From NCBI RefSeq assembly GCF_040412425.1, contig NC_089756.1, positions 7,786,226 to 7,850,225 of the forward strand: 64,000 bases of DNA. The letters are read 5' to 3'. Position numbers and translations under genes: made by a program. Within the stretch, counting starts at the first letter, position 1. Each line of letters starts with the position of its first letter. The notes below the pieces were generated by a model. That model searched no databases, had not been told where the DNA came from, and saw only the letters and a list, made by a program, of their open reading frames with translations. Positions 25,042 to 35,880 of the stretch are shown in pieces. The DNA comes from Macrobrachium rosenbergii (taxonomy: Eukaryota > Arthropoda > Malacostraca > Decapoda > Palaemonidae).

Positions 25042-25107
<66 letters not shown>
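25042..25107. repeat. (GA)n microsatellite
   Basis: About 65 bases of GA directly after the coding end of PLE-4. Confidence 0.95.
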
Positions 25108-25109
<2 letters not shown>

Positions 25110-25149
25110 TGTTGTTACCATTATTTGAGTTATTTACTATTTCGCCGTC

Positions 25150-25567
25150 AGATGATATTGGCCTCCCACAAGATGGGAGCGATCTTTCTGCTCCCAGTTG
25201 GCGGTTCGGGGTCGGTCTTTGTAATAAAATGCAGACCGATTCTGCTACGATTAGTCGGTGGAGATTTTCTTCCGTACAGATGATGTTGGTATTCTCCACT
25301 AGTTCCTGAGTCGTCGGTTTTCGGTTGTGATGATCGACGTAGTGTTGGTGGATGGCTCCGTTATTTCGATGGGCCTGTGGACGTCTTTTTAACGTTGTAG
25401 AAGTGTGTCCAACGCACGTTTTTTTCGGAGGGCTGGCACATCCTCCCTGGGCAAATAAAGCGGTAAACGACGTTGGCGCTGTCTTCTTTGCTCGGGTTCT
25501 GGTTGGTGTTGTCAAAATAGGCTTGCAATATTATATGAAAATGTACGAGTATTATATAAACACACAC
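25150..25567 (-). pseudogene. PLE-4 GIY-YIG endonuclease domain, frameshifted
   Basis: Begins NQNPSKEDSANVVYRFICPG (GIY half: VVYRFICP). After a frame change near 25430 it continues CVGHTSTTLKRRPQAHRNNG (YIG half, with the catalytic Arg region), AIHQHYVDHHNRKPTTQELV, NTNIICTEENLHRLIVAESV and ILLQRPTPNRQ, the usual C-terminal part with the metal-binding Glu (AES). PLE endonucleases nick the target for retrotransposition. This fragment lacks RT and is broken. Confidence 0.87.
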
Positions 25568-25584
25568 ACATGTATATATGTATG

Positions 25585-25643
<59 letters not shown>

Positions 25644-25749
25644 ATGTATATAGTATAGTATATACTGTATAAATGTGTGTGTATGTATATATATTCTTAT
25701 CATTTTACTAGAAGCACATGCCCTTTTGATTGCCACAACGGTCTATTCA

Positions 25750-25783
<34 letters not shown>

Positions 25784-25851
25784 CGCCCCATCAGTAATCA
25801 GCACTTTCTTCTGTTGAAAAAAGTGTTGTACATGGGTGGAATAAACGTTTG

Positions 25852-25923
<72 letters not shown>
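25568..25923. repeat. Mixed microsatellites
   Basis: Impure (TA)n/(TGTA)n at 25568-25690, (TG)n at 25752-25780, (GA)n at 25855-25923. The bases between show no gene. Confidence 0.93.
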
Positions 25924-25924
<1 letters not shown>

Positions 25925-26440
25925 ATATGAAACATTAACGCTATCAAAAGGTTACAGTTCATTCTGCTACGCCGGCTCACAGGATATTTTCTACGAGTCT
26001 ACAACACCAAAGTCATCTTGATTTGCCAGTACTCTCTATGCCCAGAGCAAGCTTTCGTACCCTGATAACCTCACAAAAGATCAACAGTTACTTCAGGATC
26101 ATAAATGGAAGTCTCGTGAAACAATGAGGTTAGAATATCTCCCGTGGAATTTAGAAAAACGATATAAGAATCACTAGAAAATCTCTTATTTGTTAAGTGA
26201 TAATCTCTGACTTATAAAATATACCCAAATGCCCTCGCCAAGGTCTAAAGTGTGTGTAAAACCTAGACTAAACTTGATTTTAGCAATAAATCCATTTCGT
26301 TTTAAAATTTGCAGGGATGAAATTATTTGGATTAAGAGGAAATCGAAACTAGAATATTCAAATTGGTTACCAATAAGCTATTATAATGTGCTGTTAATGA
26401 AATGATTAGCTTGCCACCAGACATAGGACCTAACCTAGAC
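25924..26440 (+). repeat. Paralogous block R5, copy 1
   Basis: ATTAACGCTATCAAAAGGTT, ACAGTTCATTCTGCTACGCC and TATTTTCTACGAGT-type words match 31190-31275 in order. GGTTACCAATAAGC and GATTAGCTTGCCA (26363-26415) match 31408-31450 more loosely. Both copies sit just right of a purine tract. No coding signal. Confidence 0.6.
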
Positions 26441-26785
26441 CTACACTTTAAATCATCATTGTCAATTAACACAAATACGTGAAGCAGGCTTCATTCCAAT
26501 TAAAATGTTTTTTCCCTCCTCTCCCGGCAGTAATTGCAATTGCAGACTCTAAATATACCTGTTTAATTTGCCAACGCATAACATTCCACGTTTCTGCGCA
26601 CTGCATTAATAGTTTAGAACTTTGGAGGTGGGGGGGGAAGAAGGGGGAGACACTTTTCGTCACAAAATATCCAAAAAAAAAAAAACTGAGATAATGAAAA
26701 TGAGTTTCGTCACTGCCTGTAACAGTGATATTCAAGAAAACGAAATCAAGTAACTAGGAACATACAATAATGAGGGTGTTTGAAA
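26441..26785. other. Unassigned segment
   Basis: No gene recognised. GGAGGTGGGGGGGGAAGAAG at 26624 is a short purine run. Confidence 0.4.
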
Positions 26786-27097
26786 ATGGGGATTGGAATA
26801 TAAAATTTAGGCAAAAGGCTGGGACACATGAGACCATTCAGCACTGAAAGGAAATTTGAGAGTAAAGGAGGTTTTAAGGTGTAACAGGAGGAAAACCTCG
26901 CAGTTGCATTATTAAGCAACTGTTAGGAGAGGGTTGAGGAAAGTAAGATGGAAGAAATATAATATGAACGGAGATACAGTAAAATGAATGAAAGGGGTTG
27001 CAGCTGGGGGCTGAAGGGACACTGCAAATAACCTTGAGTAATGCCTAAAGTGCACCACATGAGGTGCACTGGCGGCACTAACCCCCTCCAAGAGTTT
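26786..27097 (+). repeat. Dispersed repeat R2 (SINE-like), copy 2
   Basis: Second copy of R2, from GGAATATAAAATTTAGGC through AACAGGAGGAAAACCTCGCA and AACTGTTAGGAGAGGGTTGA to GGCACTAACCCCCTCCAAG. Several indels against copy 1. Confidence 0.8.
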
Positions 27098-27300
27098 GTA
27101 AAATGGGAAATATACGCTTTCCTTACTTAGAGAAAATCTTCAAATTTCGACATGATATATATTCTTGATATATAGGAATGATCCCATTTTCGAAATAATG
27201 GAGATATTAGCATTCACCACAAAATGGAGATATATAGATTTTGTCTTTCAATTCAGAAAAAAATATTAAGAGTAAGTGTATATTGCCGTAATGTGCTTGC
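27098..27300. other. Unassigned segment
   Basis: No gene. TTAGCATTCACC and ATGGAGATAT words repeat loosely. Confidence 0.35.
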
Positions 27301-27440
27301 TCTAATGTAGGCTACATATACACACAAATATGTATCTATACAAATACTATATATACATATATATAAATACATATTCATATATATGTGTGTGTGTACATGT
27401 AACATATATATGTATATAAATATATGTAAATATATACACA

Positions 27441-27520
<80 letters not shown>

Positions 27521-27521
27521 T

Positions 27522-27580
<59 letters not shown>

Positions 27581-27605
27581 CATACACGCGCACGCACACA
27601 CACAA
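27301..27605. repeat. Impure TA/CA microsatellite
   Basis: Degenerate TATACA/TATGTG from 27301, then purer (TA)n at 27446-27512 and 27534-27575 with slips at 27513-27533, ending CACGCGCACGCACACACAC. Confidence 0.93.
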
Positions 27606-27609
27606 GCTA

Positions 27610-27960
27610 CCATGTCTGTCAGCCAGGTGATTGCTGCATCTCTCCTCACCGCCTCCAACTCCACTTAACATCTTAATTGCAGGGTAACATCATATTCTGA
27701 TCAACGGATTGCCCCTCCGGGAGAGGACCCTAATGTTATTGTTGCATGTATTGCATCCTCTGATCCTTCCCCCCTCCCTACGCCCATCAAACAATGCAGT
27801 TATACCCGGCCTAAGAGACACGGCAGTTTCCCAAAGTTGTCTCCCACAGTTAGGGCAAACTCAAGTCGACAACTTCGACCGACTTGAGTCGAACTTGGAA
27901 CCCCTCTCCACGGCGTTTGTGGGTTGAAGACTGAGCTCTAATCTCTCCGAGATGCTGCAT
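27610..27960 (+). repeat. Dispersed repeat R1, copy 2
   Basis: Matches 14330-14700 in the same orientation: CGCCTCCAACTCCA, GTAACATCATATTCTGATCA, TGTTATTGTTGCATGTAT, ACAATGCAGTTATACC, AGTTGTCTC, GACTTGAGTCGAACTTGG. Confidence 0.72.
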
Positions 27961-27974
27961 CACATTTATGAAGA

Positions 27975-28209
27975 TTATGCTTTGTTATTATATCATTAAA
28001 CGATGGTTATTTTTCGTCAAAATATTCAAAAGCCAATTCCTTGAAGGTACATTATGCTTTATGATTAGATCATTAAACGATGGTTATTTTTCGTCAAAAT
28101 ATTAAAACCCAAATTCCTTGAAGGAACATTATGCTTTGCTATCAGATCATTAAACAATTGTTATTTATGTTAAAATATTTCAAAATATTTAAAGTAATTT
28201 CCTTGAAGG
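27975..28209 (+). repeat. 77-bp tandem repeat, three copies
   Basis: TTATGCTTT starts units at 27975, 28052 and 28129. Each unit holds ATCATTAAACGATGGTTATT (ACAATTG in the third), AAAATATT and TTCCTTGAAGG. The first two copies are nearly identical, the third is diverged. Confidence 0.92.
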
Positions 28210-28450
28210 GTCAGGTCACTGCACTGTCGAACAATGTCCCAGTGACCAGACATACACAAATATAATCAGGTATTCAAACCCAACTCCACCTACGTAGGAC
28301 CTAGGGTAGCTGGGCAAGTGGCTGTTAATGATACAGCAGGTAAACCTACGAGCAAACCCTGTGTGCACAATGAAATCTATCATGACGTGAGCGGGACTTG
28401 AACTTTGGAGAGTTGTCAATAATACCTCTCAATTACCATGACCCTTGAGG
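28210..28450 (-). mobile_element. tRNA-derived SINE-like unit, family 3
   Basis: Minus strand: A-box-like ATGGTAATTGAGAGGT (about 28422-28438) and B box AAGTTCAAGTCCCGC (about 28391-28405), spaced as in a tRNA gene. About 180 bases of body follow, ending in a hairpin GGTCACTG...CAGTGACC at 28214-28247. The tRNA part is decayed, and the family is different from the two other SINEs. Confidence 0.6.
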
Positions 28451-28679
28451 TGAATAGCTGGTGTTCTATTCTACAGTTCTACGTTCTACAGTTAAGGGAA
28501 ATGGAAGAGCTTATGGGATCCACTAGACTTCAAAGAAAAAATACGACAATGATGCTCTGAATAAGGTGCCCAAGAATACAATAAAATTAAATGTAATAAG
28601 CAACAAAAAACATGTTCTGCTGTGAAGGCCAAAATAAAATTACAATAAAAGCCAACACAGAGATAAAGAGCGAACAAAA
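28451..28679. other. Unassigned A-rich segment
   Basis: No gene. TTCTACAGTTCTACGTTCTA near 28471 is a small duplication. Confidence 0.35.
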
Positions 28680-28935
28680 AGTCTCTCTCTCTCTCTCTCT
28701 CGCTTCACCTACTTGAGAGGCGCCTCTTCTCTACTTTATACCTTTCAATCACCTCCGCAGATGGGGGAAATACAATCCCTCCACTGCTCTATTAACGAGG
28801 GAGAGCGTCAGCGCCGAAATTGCATCAGCAAACATTCATTGCCTGACAAAGTGGATTACTATCCCCCAGACAAAGTGGATTACTGTCCAGCATCCACTTA
28901 CGAAGGTCCATCGATGAGTCTCCCAGTTAATAAAA
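28680..28935 (+). repeat. Dispersed repeat R3, copy 2
   Basis: (CT)n start then blocks shared with 15602-15880. An extra local duplication (CAGACAAAGTGGATTACT-type, 28848-28887) doubles one 30-base part that is single in copy 1. Confidence 0.77.
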
Positions 28936-28950
28936 TATGTATTCCCAGTT

Positions 28951-28952
<2 letters not shown>

Positions 28953-29030
<78 letters not shown>
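28953..29030. repeat. (A)n-(TA)n microsatellite
   Basis: About 14 A followed by (TA)n to 29030. An A run at the end of a dispersed repeat suggests a retroposon tail. Confidence 0.93.
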
Positions 29031-29035
<5 letters not shown>

Positions 29036-29699
29036 CATTCCTTTGCCCTCCCGCTTTACGTTTTATGCTTACGTGAGCATCTTGGTTTTCAGATCGAAAA
29101 ATGCAATTTCTCCCCGGATTCTAACCACCATTACGCAGCAAGAAAATACCTACACAGCTTTATACGTGCCATCAAACTACGATGATTCAGACTTGCCTTA
29201 TTAAGACAGTACCCAAGCACTGAACATAACTCGGTATCGCCACAGATACTTTCATATAATACTGTAGCTAGGCGCAAGCGATGTCCCCACTCATACAAAA
29301 AAAAGTAAAACAAAAATTATAGGGACCAAGTTTGAAGACTGAAGTATACTACACATTAGCTCAAAATGGAAAAGGGATATTTTAAACCCTACGTTTCAAA
29401 ATTATGCTAGTGTTTATTAGTTAATCCTTCGTAACTTGCAAACGTTTGACAGTATTTGGAATAAAGGAAAAATTATAAATTAAAAATTTTTGCATATCCA
29501 CTTATGAATTCGTGGAACGTTAAGGGTTTATCAGCCAAAAACCTCGCTTCTCAACTTTCACGTCTCTAAATAGACTTAGCAATTTTTGGCGAATTGCAAT
29601 AAAGATTAAATATAAGTAACTGTTCACCTGCAAGAAAAATCAGCTATAAAGTAGCACAAAATTTCCTTTCCTTCCACAACAAATAACCCAAGTTAAATT
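29031..29699. other. Unassigned segment
   Basis: No coding or repeat signal that I can support in about 670 bases. Confidence 0.4.
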
Positions 29700-29930
29700 G
29701 ACGCAATAATCTGGAGTTTTGCTTCGAAAAGATCCGCAAATCCTTCAGTCAGTTTTCCGACCAAAAGGTGACGCGAAAATATAACTGTACGTCAACGAAA
29801 AAGCGACATGAATAGGTGTCTGAAGCAAAGGAAAAGAAAATGAGGATGTCTGTCTTGAAAAAATAAAAGAAAATACGTCCCCTCTAAAGCAAAGAAAATA
29901 CAATAATTTCCCCCTTCATAGGACATAGAG
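29700..29930 (+). repeat. Block R4, copy 2
   Basis: TTTTGCTTCGAAAAGATCC, CAGTTTTCCGACC, CGCGAAAATATAAC and AATACGTCCCCTCTAAAGCA parallel 22795-23010 in order. Confidence 0.7.
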
Positions 29931-30069
29931 ATACACACACACATATTTATGTACACTTTCATATCAGTATTTTCTTAATAGTTTTTTATTATCTGTATTT
30001 TCTTATTTTCCCGCTGAAAGAGGTTACTTTGCCAAATGTATGAATTGAACACGTTCTTCTGGATGGCAG

Positions 30070-31160
30070 AGGAAGAAGGGGAGGGGCAGGGGATGTGGGA
30101 GGGTTGAGAAACGGGAGGAAAAGGGGAAGGGAAGGAGAGAGGAAGAATAGGGAGAGAGGGGAAGGAAGGGAAGGGAAGGGAAGGGAAGGGAAGGGAAGGG
30201 AGGAGGGAGGAGGGGAGAGGGGAACGGACAGGGAAAGAGGAGGAGAGGGGAAGGGGGCTGGGAGGAGCAGGCGATGAGGAGAGAAGGAGAGGAGGAAAGG
30301 GGAAGGTGAAAAGGCAGGGAAAGGCGACGAGGCAAGGGAAGGGAGATGCAGAGGAAGGGAGGCACGGGATGTGGGAGGGTTGAGAAAGGGGAGGAAAAGG
30401 GGAAGGGAGGAAAAGGGAAGGGGAGGAAAGGAGGAAGGAAGGGGAGGAAAAGGAGGGGAGGAGGGAGGGAAGGGACAGGGAAAGAGGAGGAGAGGGGAAG
30501 GGGCTGGGAGGAGCAGGAGATGAGGAGAGAAGGGGAAGAGAGGGGGGAGGAGGGAGGGAGGGGAGGGAAAGGGAAGGTGAAGAGGCAGGGAAAGGCGGGA
30601 GAGGCAAGGGAAGGGGAGATGCAGAGGAAGCAGGGAGGGGCAGGGAAGGGGAAGGGGCAGGGGAAGGGAAAGAGGAGAGGAAAGGGCAGGGGAAGGGTAG
30701 GGGGAGGGGGCAAGGAAGGGGAAGGGGGGGAGGTGCAGGGGAAAGCAAGGCTGGAGGAGGGGAGGGGAAGAGGGGCGGGGGAAGGGAGGGGAATGGGGGA
30801 AGGCGCAGGGTAGGGGAAGGGGCAGGGAAAGGGAAGGGACGGGCAAGGGAGGAGCAAGCGATGGTGGAGGGGAAGGTAGAGGAGGCGCAGGGGAGGAAGG
30901 CGCAGGGGGGATGGGGATGGAAAGGGGGTAGAAAAGGGGAGGGGCAGAGAAGGAGCAAGCGATGGGGAGGAGGGGAGGAGAAGAGGGGAGGGAGGAGGGG
31001 GGAGGAGGTGAGGGAAGGGGAATGGGAGGGGAGGGAAGGGAGGGGAGGGGCAAGGGATGGAGGAGGGGAGGGCAGGGGAGGAGTAGGGGATGGGGGACGG
31101 AGGGGGCATGGGATGGGGAGGAGAGGGAGGGGGAGGGGAGGGCAGGGGGGGAAGGAAAAT
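30070..31160 (+). repeat. 1.1-kb almost pure purine tract with higher-order units
   Basis: The plus strand is nearly all G and A (GGGGAAGGGAGGGG-type), with only occasional C or T. Larger units repeat: GATGTGGGAGGGTTGAGAAA at 30092 and 30368 (276 apart), and GGGCTGGGAGGAGCAGGCGA near 30257 with its counterpart near 30500. Long frames in all three minus frames (Pro, Ser, Leu) and plus frames (Gly, Glu, Arg) are consequences of composition, not genes. Such tracts can form triplex or G-quadruplex DNA. Confidence 0.95.
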
Positions 31161-31164
31161 GTTG

Positions 31165-31450
31165 TCGGACTGCTTTTACTTAGAAAGAGAACACCGAGCA
31201 TTAATTTTGTCTGTCAAAAGGTGACAGTTCATTCCGCGTCGCCGATTCGCGTAATTTTCCCGGAGTTTTTGATGCCAAATTAATTTCACTTCTCAGAAAC
31301 GCAGAGTACAAGCCAATTCCGTAATCATCCTTAACGGAATTTTTCAAACGCTGAAGATTAACACGCAGTTTGACCTTGAGTTCTCATTAATTAAAATAGC
31401 AGACCGGTTGCCATATAAAATAAAATCAGAGTTAATTAGTCTGCTTGCCA
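31165..31450 (+). repeat. Paralogous block R5, copy 2
   Basis: GTCAAAAGGTGACAGTTCATTCC then GCGTCGCC matches 25930-25985. In both places the block lies immediately right of a purine repeat: (GA)n there, the 1.1-kb tract here. Confidence 0.6.
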
Positions 31451-31469
31451 AGTTGTGTGTAATAGTAAG

Positions 31470-31683
31470 GTTTTAACATTCTCTCAAAATTAACACTTAC
31501 TCACTGTAATATTCAGGTTTTCTCATTCTCTCAAATTTAACATTTGAGTGTGATGTAAGTTTTAACATTCTCTCAAAATTAACATTTGGAGTGTGATACT
31601 CGGGTTTTAACATTCTTTCAAAGTTAAAATTTGTTGAGTGTGATATTCAGGCTTTAGCAATGTTGTCAAAATTAACATTTGCA
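31470..31683 (+). repeat. 45-bp degenerate tandem repeat, five copies
   Basis: GTTTTAACATTCTCTCAAAA with TTAACATTTG and AGTGTGATATTCAGG recurs at about 31470, 31516, 31560, 31602 and 31650. Confidence 0.88.
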
Positions 31684-31798
31684 AATTATCTTCAAAGTGA
31701 AAAACTATTATGGAATCATCCTTATTGTTTTATTTTTGCTCTTGTAACCTTCCAGAGTTTAAAAATGTAGTTTCCTGGTGCCAAGTAAATTTTACTGC

Positions 31799-31799
31799 G

Positions 31800-31853
<54 letters not shown>

Positions 31854-33951
31854 TGGGTTGTCTATCAGTCATCCTATTCGACTGGGTGGTGGTTTTTATA
31901 GTGTGGGGTTCCGGGTTGCATCCTGCCTCCTTAGAAGTCCATCACTTTCCTCACTATGTGCGCTGTTTCTAGCAGCACACTCTTCTGCATGAGTCCTGAA
32001 GCTACTTCGGTATCTAGTTTTTCCGGATCCCTTTTCAGGGATCTTGGGATTGGGCCTAGTGTTCCTATGATTATGGGTACAATTTCCACTGGCATATTCC
32101 ATATCCTTCTTATTACAATTTTCAGGTCTTGATACTTATCAATTTTTTCTCTTTCTTTCTCATCTACTCTGGCGTCCCATGGTATTACCACATCAATGAG
32201 TGATACTTTTTCTTGATTTGGTCAATCAGCGTCACGTCTGGTCTTTTTGCAAGTATCACCCTATCTGTTCTGATACCATAGTCCCCAGGATCTTTGCCTC
32301 ATCGTTTTCTATCACTCCCTCAGGTTGGTGTTCGTACCACTTATTACTGCAAGCTAGCTGGTGTTTCTTGCACAGGCTCCAGTGGAGGGCTTTTGCTACT
32401 GAATCATGCCTCTTTTTGTACTGGTTCTGTGCAAGCGTCGGACATTCCCTTGCTATGTGGTTTATGGTCTCGTCTTTCATATTGTTCTTTGGACATAACT
32501 GGTTCTTATGGTCTGATCTTGTGTCGCTGTTGGCATTCCTTCTGTTTCCTTCGAGTTCTCCCCTCTGTAGCCATTGCCATGTTTCATCGTTGGCCGGTTC
32601 TTTTGTCTGTCTCATGTACTGTCCTTGCATTGGTTTGTTGTGCCATTCCTCTGTTCTGTTTTTCATTCTCCTGTCTCTGTATATTTCTGGGTCGTCGTCT
32701 ACTTTTATCAGCCCTTCTTCCCATGCACTCCTTAGCTAGTCGTCTTCACTGGTTTTCAGATATTGCCCTAGTGCTCTGCTCTCGATATTGACGTAGTCCT
32801 CTATGTTTAGTAGCCCTCTCCCCACTTCCTTTCGTGTTATGTATAATCTGTCTGTATTTGCTCTTGGGTGTATTGCTTTGTGCATCGTTATGTGTTTTCT
32901 AATTTTCTGGTCTATGCTGTGGAGTTCAGCCTTCGTCCACTCCACTGCTCCTGCACTGTATCTGATTACTGGTACTGCTCATGTGTTTATGGCTTTCGTC
33001 ATGTTTCCGGCGTTGTGTTTTAATTTGAGTATCGCCTTAAGTCTCTGCATATATTCTTTCCTGATCGTGTACTTCATCTCTTGGTGTTTTATATCCTCTA
33101 TTTCTATTATTTCTAGGTATTTGTATCCTGTCTCATCTATGTGTTTGATGCTATTCCCGTTTGGAAGCTTTATCCCTTCAGTCCTTGTTACTTTGCCTTT
33201 TTGTATGTTCACCAAGGCACATTTTTCTATTCCAAACTCCATCCTAATAACCCCAGATACAATCCTTACAGTCTGGATTAGGGTATCTATTTCCTTGATG
33301 CTCTTATCATACAGCTTGGCGTATTTTTCTATTCCAAACTCCATCCTAATGCCTCCAGATACAATCCTTACAGTCTGAATTAGGGTATATATTTCCTTGA
33401 TGCTCTTACCATACAGCTTGATGTCGTCCATGAACATCAGATAGTTAATTCTGTTGCCTCCTTTCTTAAGTCGGTACCCAGCATCAATCTTCTTTTGTCA
33501 TGGGAATCATGGCTACTATGAAGAGTAGTGGGGACAGTGAGTCACCTTGAAAGATCCCTCTCCTGATGTTAATCTCTGCTAGTCTTATCTCAGAACTTGT
33601 AAGTACTGTATTCCAGTTGCGCATTGTATTTTTAAGAAAGCTGATGGTGTTTTCCTCTGCCCCATATATTTTCAGACATTCTATTAGCCACGTACGCAGT
33701 ATCATGTCGAGGGCTTTCTTGTAGTCAATCCATGCCATGCTTAGGTTGGTTTTACTTCTCTTACCATTCATCATTACCATTTTGTCTATTAGGAGCTGGT
33801 CTTTTGTGCCCCTGCACTTCCTTCTGCAGCCTTTTGGTTGGTGGGGGATGGTGTTTGTATCCTCTAGGTAGTTGTATAGCCTTTCACTGATGATACCTGT
33901 TAGTAACTTCCACATTATTAGTAGGCAGGTAATAGACTTGTAGTTACTTGC

Positions 33952-33958
<7 letters not shown>
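31799..33958 (-). mobile_element. Non-LTR retrotransposon with restriction-like endonuclease, 5'-truncated
   Basis: The minus-strand element begins inside RT at an (ATT)n tract (33952) and ends with 3' sequence followed by an (AAT)n tail at 31799-31852 (read on the minus strand). Domain order RT, thumb, zinc-knuckle remnant, restriction-like (PD-D/ExK type) endonuclease places it with the R2/NeSL-like group rather than the APE-type LINEs. These elements insert by target-primed reverse transcription. 5' truncation is their usual fate. Confidence 0.83.
31900..33958 (-). pseudogene. RT/REL-endonuclease polyprotein, broken
   Basis: In order on the minus strand: SNYKSITCLLI, MWKLLTGIISERLYNYLED, LSMAWIDYKKALDMI (RT motif A, catalytic Asp), INIRRGIFQGDSLSPLLFIV (motif B), a frameshift near 33470, then INYLMFMDDIKLYGKS (motif C, FMDD). 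An in-frame 102-base duplication repeats KLYxKSIKEIxTLIQTVRIV. HITMHKAIHPRANTDRLYIT, RGLLNIEDYV, HIARECPTLAQNQYKKRHDS (knuckle, first Cys pair lost), KRPDVTLID, a one-base shift, SLIDVVIPWDARVDEKEREK (nuclease core Asp residues and Lys) and DLKIVIRRIWNMPVE follow. The RT catalytic triad is intact, yet the frame is broken at least four times. Confidence 0.85.
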
Positions 33959-34015
<57 letters not shown>

Positions 34016-34061
34016 CATATTTATACCTACAAGCAGGCTTACAGAAATTTAGTCAAAATCG

Positions 34062-34141
<80 letters not shown>

Positions 34142-34300
34142 CATTCAGAAGATGAACCCTTACTCATATGGCATAAGCCTACCAGGGCCACTGATTTAAA
34201 ATATTAACCAAGTTTCCAAAGAATATGTTGTTCAGTTGAGAGAAGTTACAAAACACGATATGAAATAAAGAAAGAAGAGATCAGTTACGAGAAACGAAAA
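33952..34300 (+). repeat. Two (ATT)n tracts and dispersed repeat, copy C
   Basis: (TTA)n at 33952-34012 and 34062-34140. The second is followed by CAGAAGATGAACCCTTACTC, ATGGCATAAGCCTACCAGGG, GCCACTGATTTAAAATATTA and GTTTCCAAAGAATATG, the same flank as at 14043 and 16019. Confidence 0.82.
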
Positions 34301-34317
34301 AAGATAAATTAACAGAT

Positions 34318-34368
<51 letters not shown>
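34318..34368. repeat. (TA)n microsatellite
   Basis: About 50 bases, with a short AAATA interruption at its left end. Confidence 0.93.
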
Positions 34369-34369
<1 letters not shown>

Positions 34370-34375
<6 letters not shown>

Positions 34376-34955
34376 CACATACATATTTTGATAGATAGGT
34401 AGTTAGATATTCTAAAAACGGGTTACTAAATTCCCCACAAGAGAGAAATGATCTCATCCTTGACCCAACTCTAAATGCGAAAATTTTCGAAACATTCGCT
34501 TCTCCTATGAAATATACATTATCCTCATTCTCAAATAACGTGCACGGAGCTTCTACGTAAACACCCCTCCCCAAAAAAAATCAGCGTTCAACAAAGTAGT
34601 TAATAACGTAGGGAAGAACCGGACGACGCTTATTGCGGAAGAAGCAATATTAATAAGGCCGACTCAAAAGCCTTTTGTGGGAGCTAGAGATCCCCATATC
34701 TAATTACACTAGGCCGCTCGCTTTAGTCTGAAGTTTGTTCCTTTCAGCCGTTCTACGGAAATTACTTTTACGGAAGACGGCTGAGGCGAGGCAGGTCTGT
34801 TCCTGCGGCCTCTGGAAAAGAGGAAGAGGGATCCTTAGCTGGCGCTAAAGACCGCTTAAATCGAGTGAAAATTAAGCGGCCCTGGTATCCTAGACCTGTT
34901 TTGAATATGGCGGGTAATCTTTTGGTCACTTATCTTCGGTTACTGCACTGTACTG
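34370..34955. other. Unassigned, apparently single-copy segment
   Basis: Less AT-rich than its surroundings (34600-34900 contains CCGGACGACGC, GGAAGACGGCTGAGGCGAGG). No open frame of note, splice pattern or repeat is visible. If any host unique sequence exists in the window, this is a candidate. Confidence 0.4.
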
Positions 34956-35455
34956 AACATGATTGAAATTTAGGTAGTTTGCTGTGTTAAACTTGGTTGT
35001 TAATTTTCGTACAAGTACGTTTCTAAATAATTTTCCGTGCCGTGTTTAATTTGGTTGTTAATTATCGTTTGAGTACGATTCTAAATCATTTTTCGTACTT
35101 TGTTAAATCTGGTTATTAATTTGGTTCGATTTCGTTTCTAAATAATGTCACTAATTATTAGTATTTGGCTCCATCACTGTATTACTTTTAGCTATTATTT
35201 GGTTAAATAAATCTGGTTACCTATGTTAGTTCGAGTACTGTATTAAGTATAGCTATTTATTTTGGTTCGAGTACTCGTCTAAATATTATCATCAACCTTT
35301 GGTTCAAACACTGTCTTAAGTCTAATTATTGATCTTTGGTTCAATTATTGTATTAAACACATTTACTATTTGGTTCCAGCACTAATATAAATTTGATTAC
35401 AAATGTTTGGTTCGATCACTCTATTAAATTTGGTTAGTAATACTTGGTTCGAGCC
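34956..35455 (+). repeat. Degenerate minisatellite of about 55-65 bp
   Basis: TTTGGTTCGAGTAC-type words (TTGGTTCGATTTCG, TTAGTTCGAGTACTG, TTTTGGTTCGAGTACTC, TTTGGTTCAAACACTG, TTTGGTTCGATCACTC) recur about eight times with TAAAT(T/C)TGGTTA(C/T)TAAT between. It leads up to the left edge of the large satellite. Confidence 0.78.
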
Positions 35456-35619
35456 AACAGATTTACTCAGGGAATAATTGAGAATATCAACAAAGACCAG
35501 ATATATGTTTATATATAAAATTTCTTCCTTTGGCCAGAACAACACGTTACAAATTAATTGGAATTGTTCATTATTTGTTTTAGGATGTCTTGCAGACAAG
35601 CAGACAGACAGACAGATGA

Positions 35620-35880
35620 AATATTGAATATTTATTTGTTTTAAGATGTCTTGCAGATAGGCTAGGCAGACAGACAGACAGATGAAATGTTCATTATTTG
35701 TTTAAGATGTCTTGCAGACAGGCAGACAGACGGACAGATGAAATATTCATTATTTGTTTTGTTTAAGATGTCTTGCAGACAGGCAGACAGACAGACAGAT
35801 GAAATATTCATTATTTGTTTTAAGAAGTCTTGCAGACAGGAAGACAGACGGACAGATGAAATATTCATTATTTGTTTTGT
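35620..35880 (+). repeat. Left-edge satellite block, duplicated at 41515
   Basis: Contains the rare variants GATAGGCTAGGCAGACAGAC and ATGAAATGTTCATTATTTG, followed by the GAAGTCTTGCAGACAGGAAG monomer. The same succession of variants returns at 41515-41775 with very few differences. Confidence 0.88.

Larger units (their letters stand above)
24480..25567 (-). mobile_element. Penelope-like element PLE-4, 5'-truncated
   Basis: Minus strand: the GIY-YIG domain (25150-25567) is followed by (GA)n, non-coding sequence and a hammerhead-like fold at 24600-24653. Upstream the element stops at (CA)n/(TA)n near 25568, so no RT is left. A 36-codon ATG frame at 24679-24789 (MDPTIPSASCNKTRERKDNI start) lies just before the fold. 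It is rich in Arg and Lys, has no family I recognise, and may be chance. Confidence 0.8.

Noticed and set aside
30024..31201. Overlapping frames of 350-408 codons on the minus strand, rich in Pro, Ser and Leu
   Set aside because: All three frames are open at once because the strand is almost pure pyrimidine. There is no domain, no start context, and the composition explains it.
32200..33378. Plus-strand frames of 165-191 codons looking like membrane proteins
   Set aside because: Antisense to the non-LTR retrotransposon, whose minus-strand motifs are clear.
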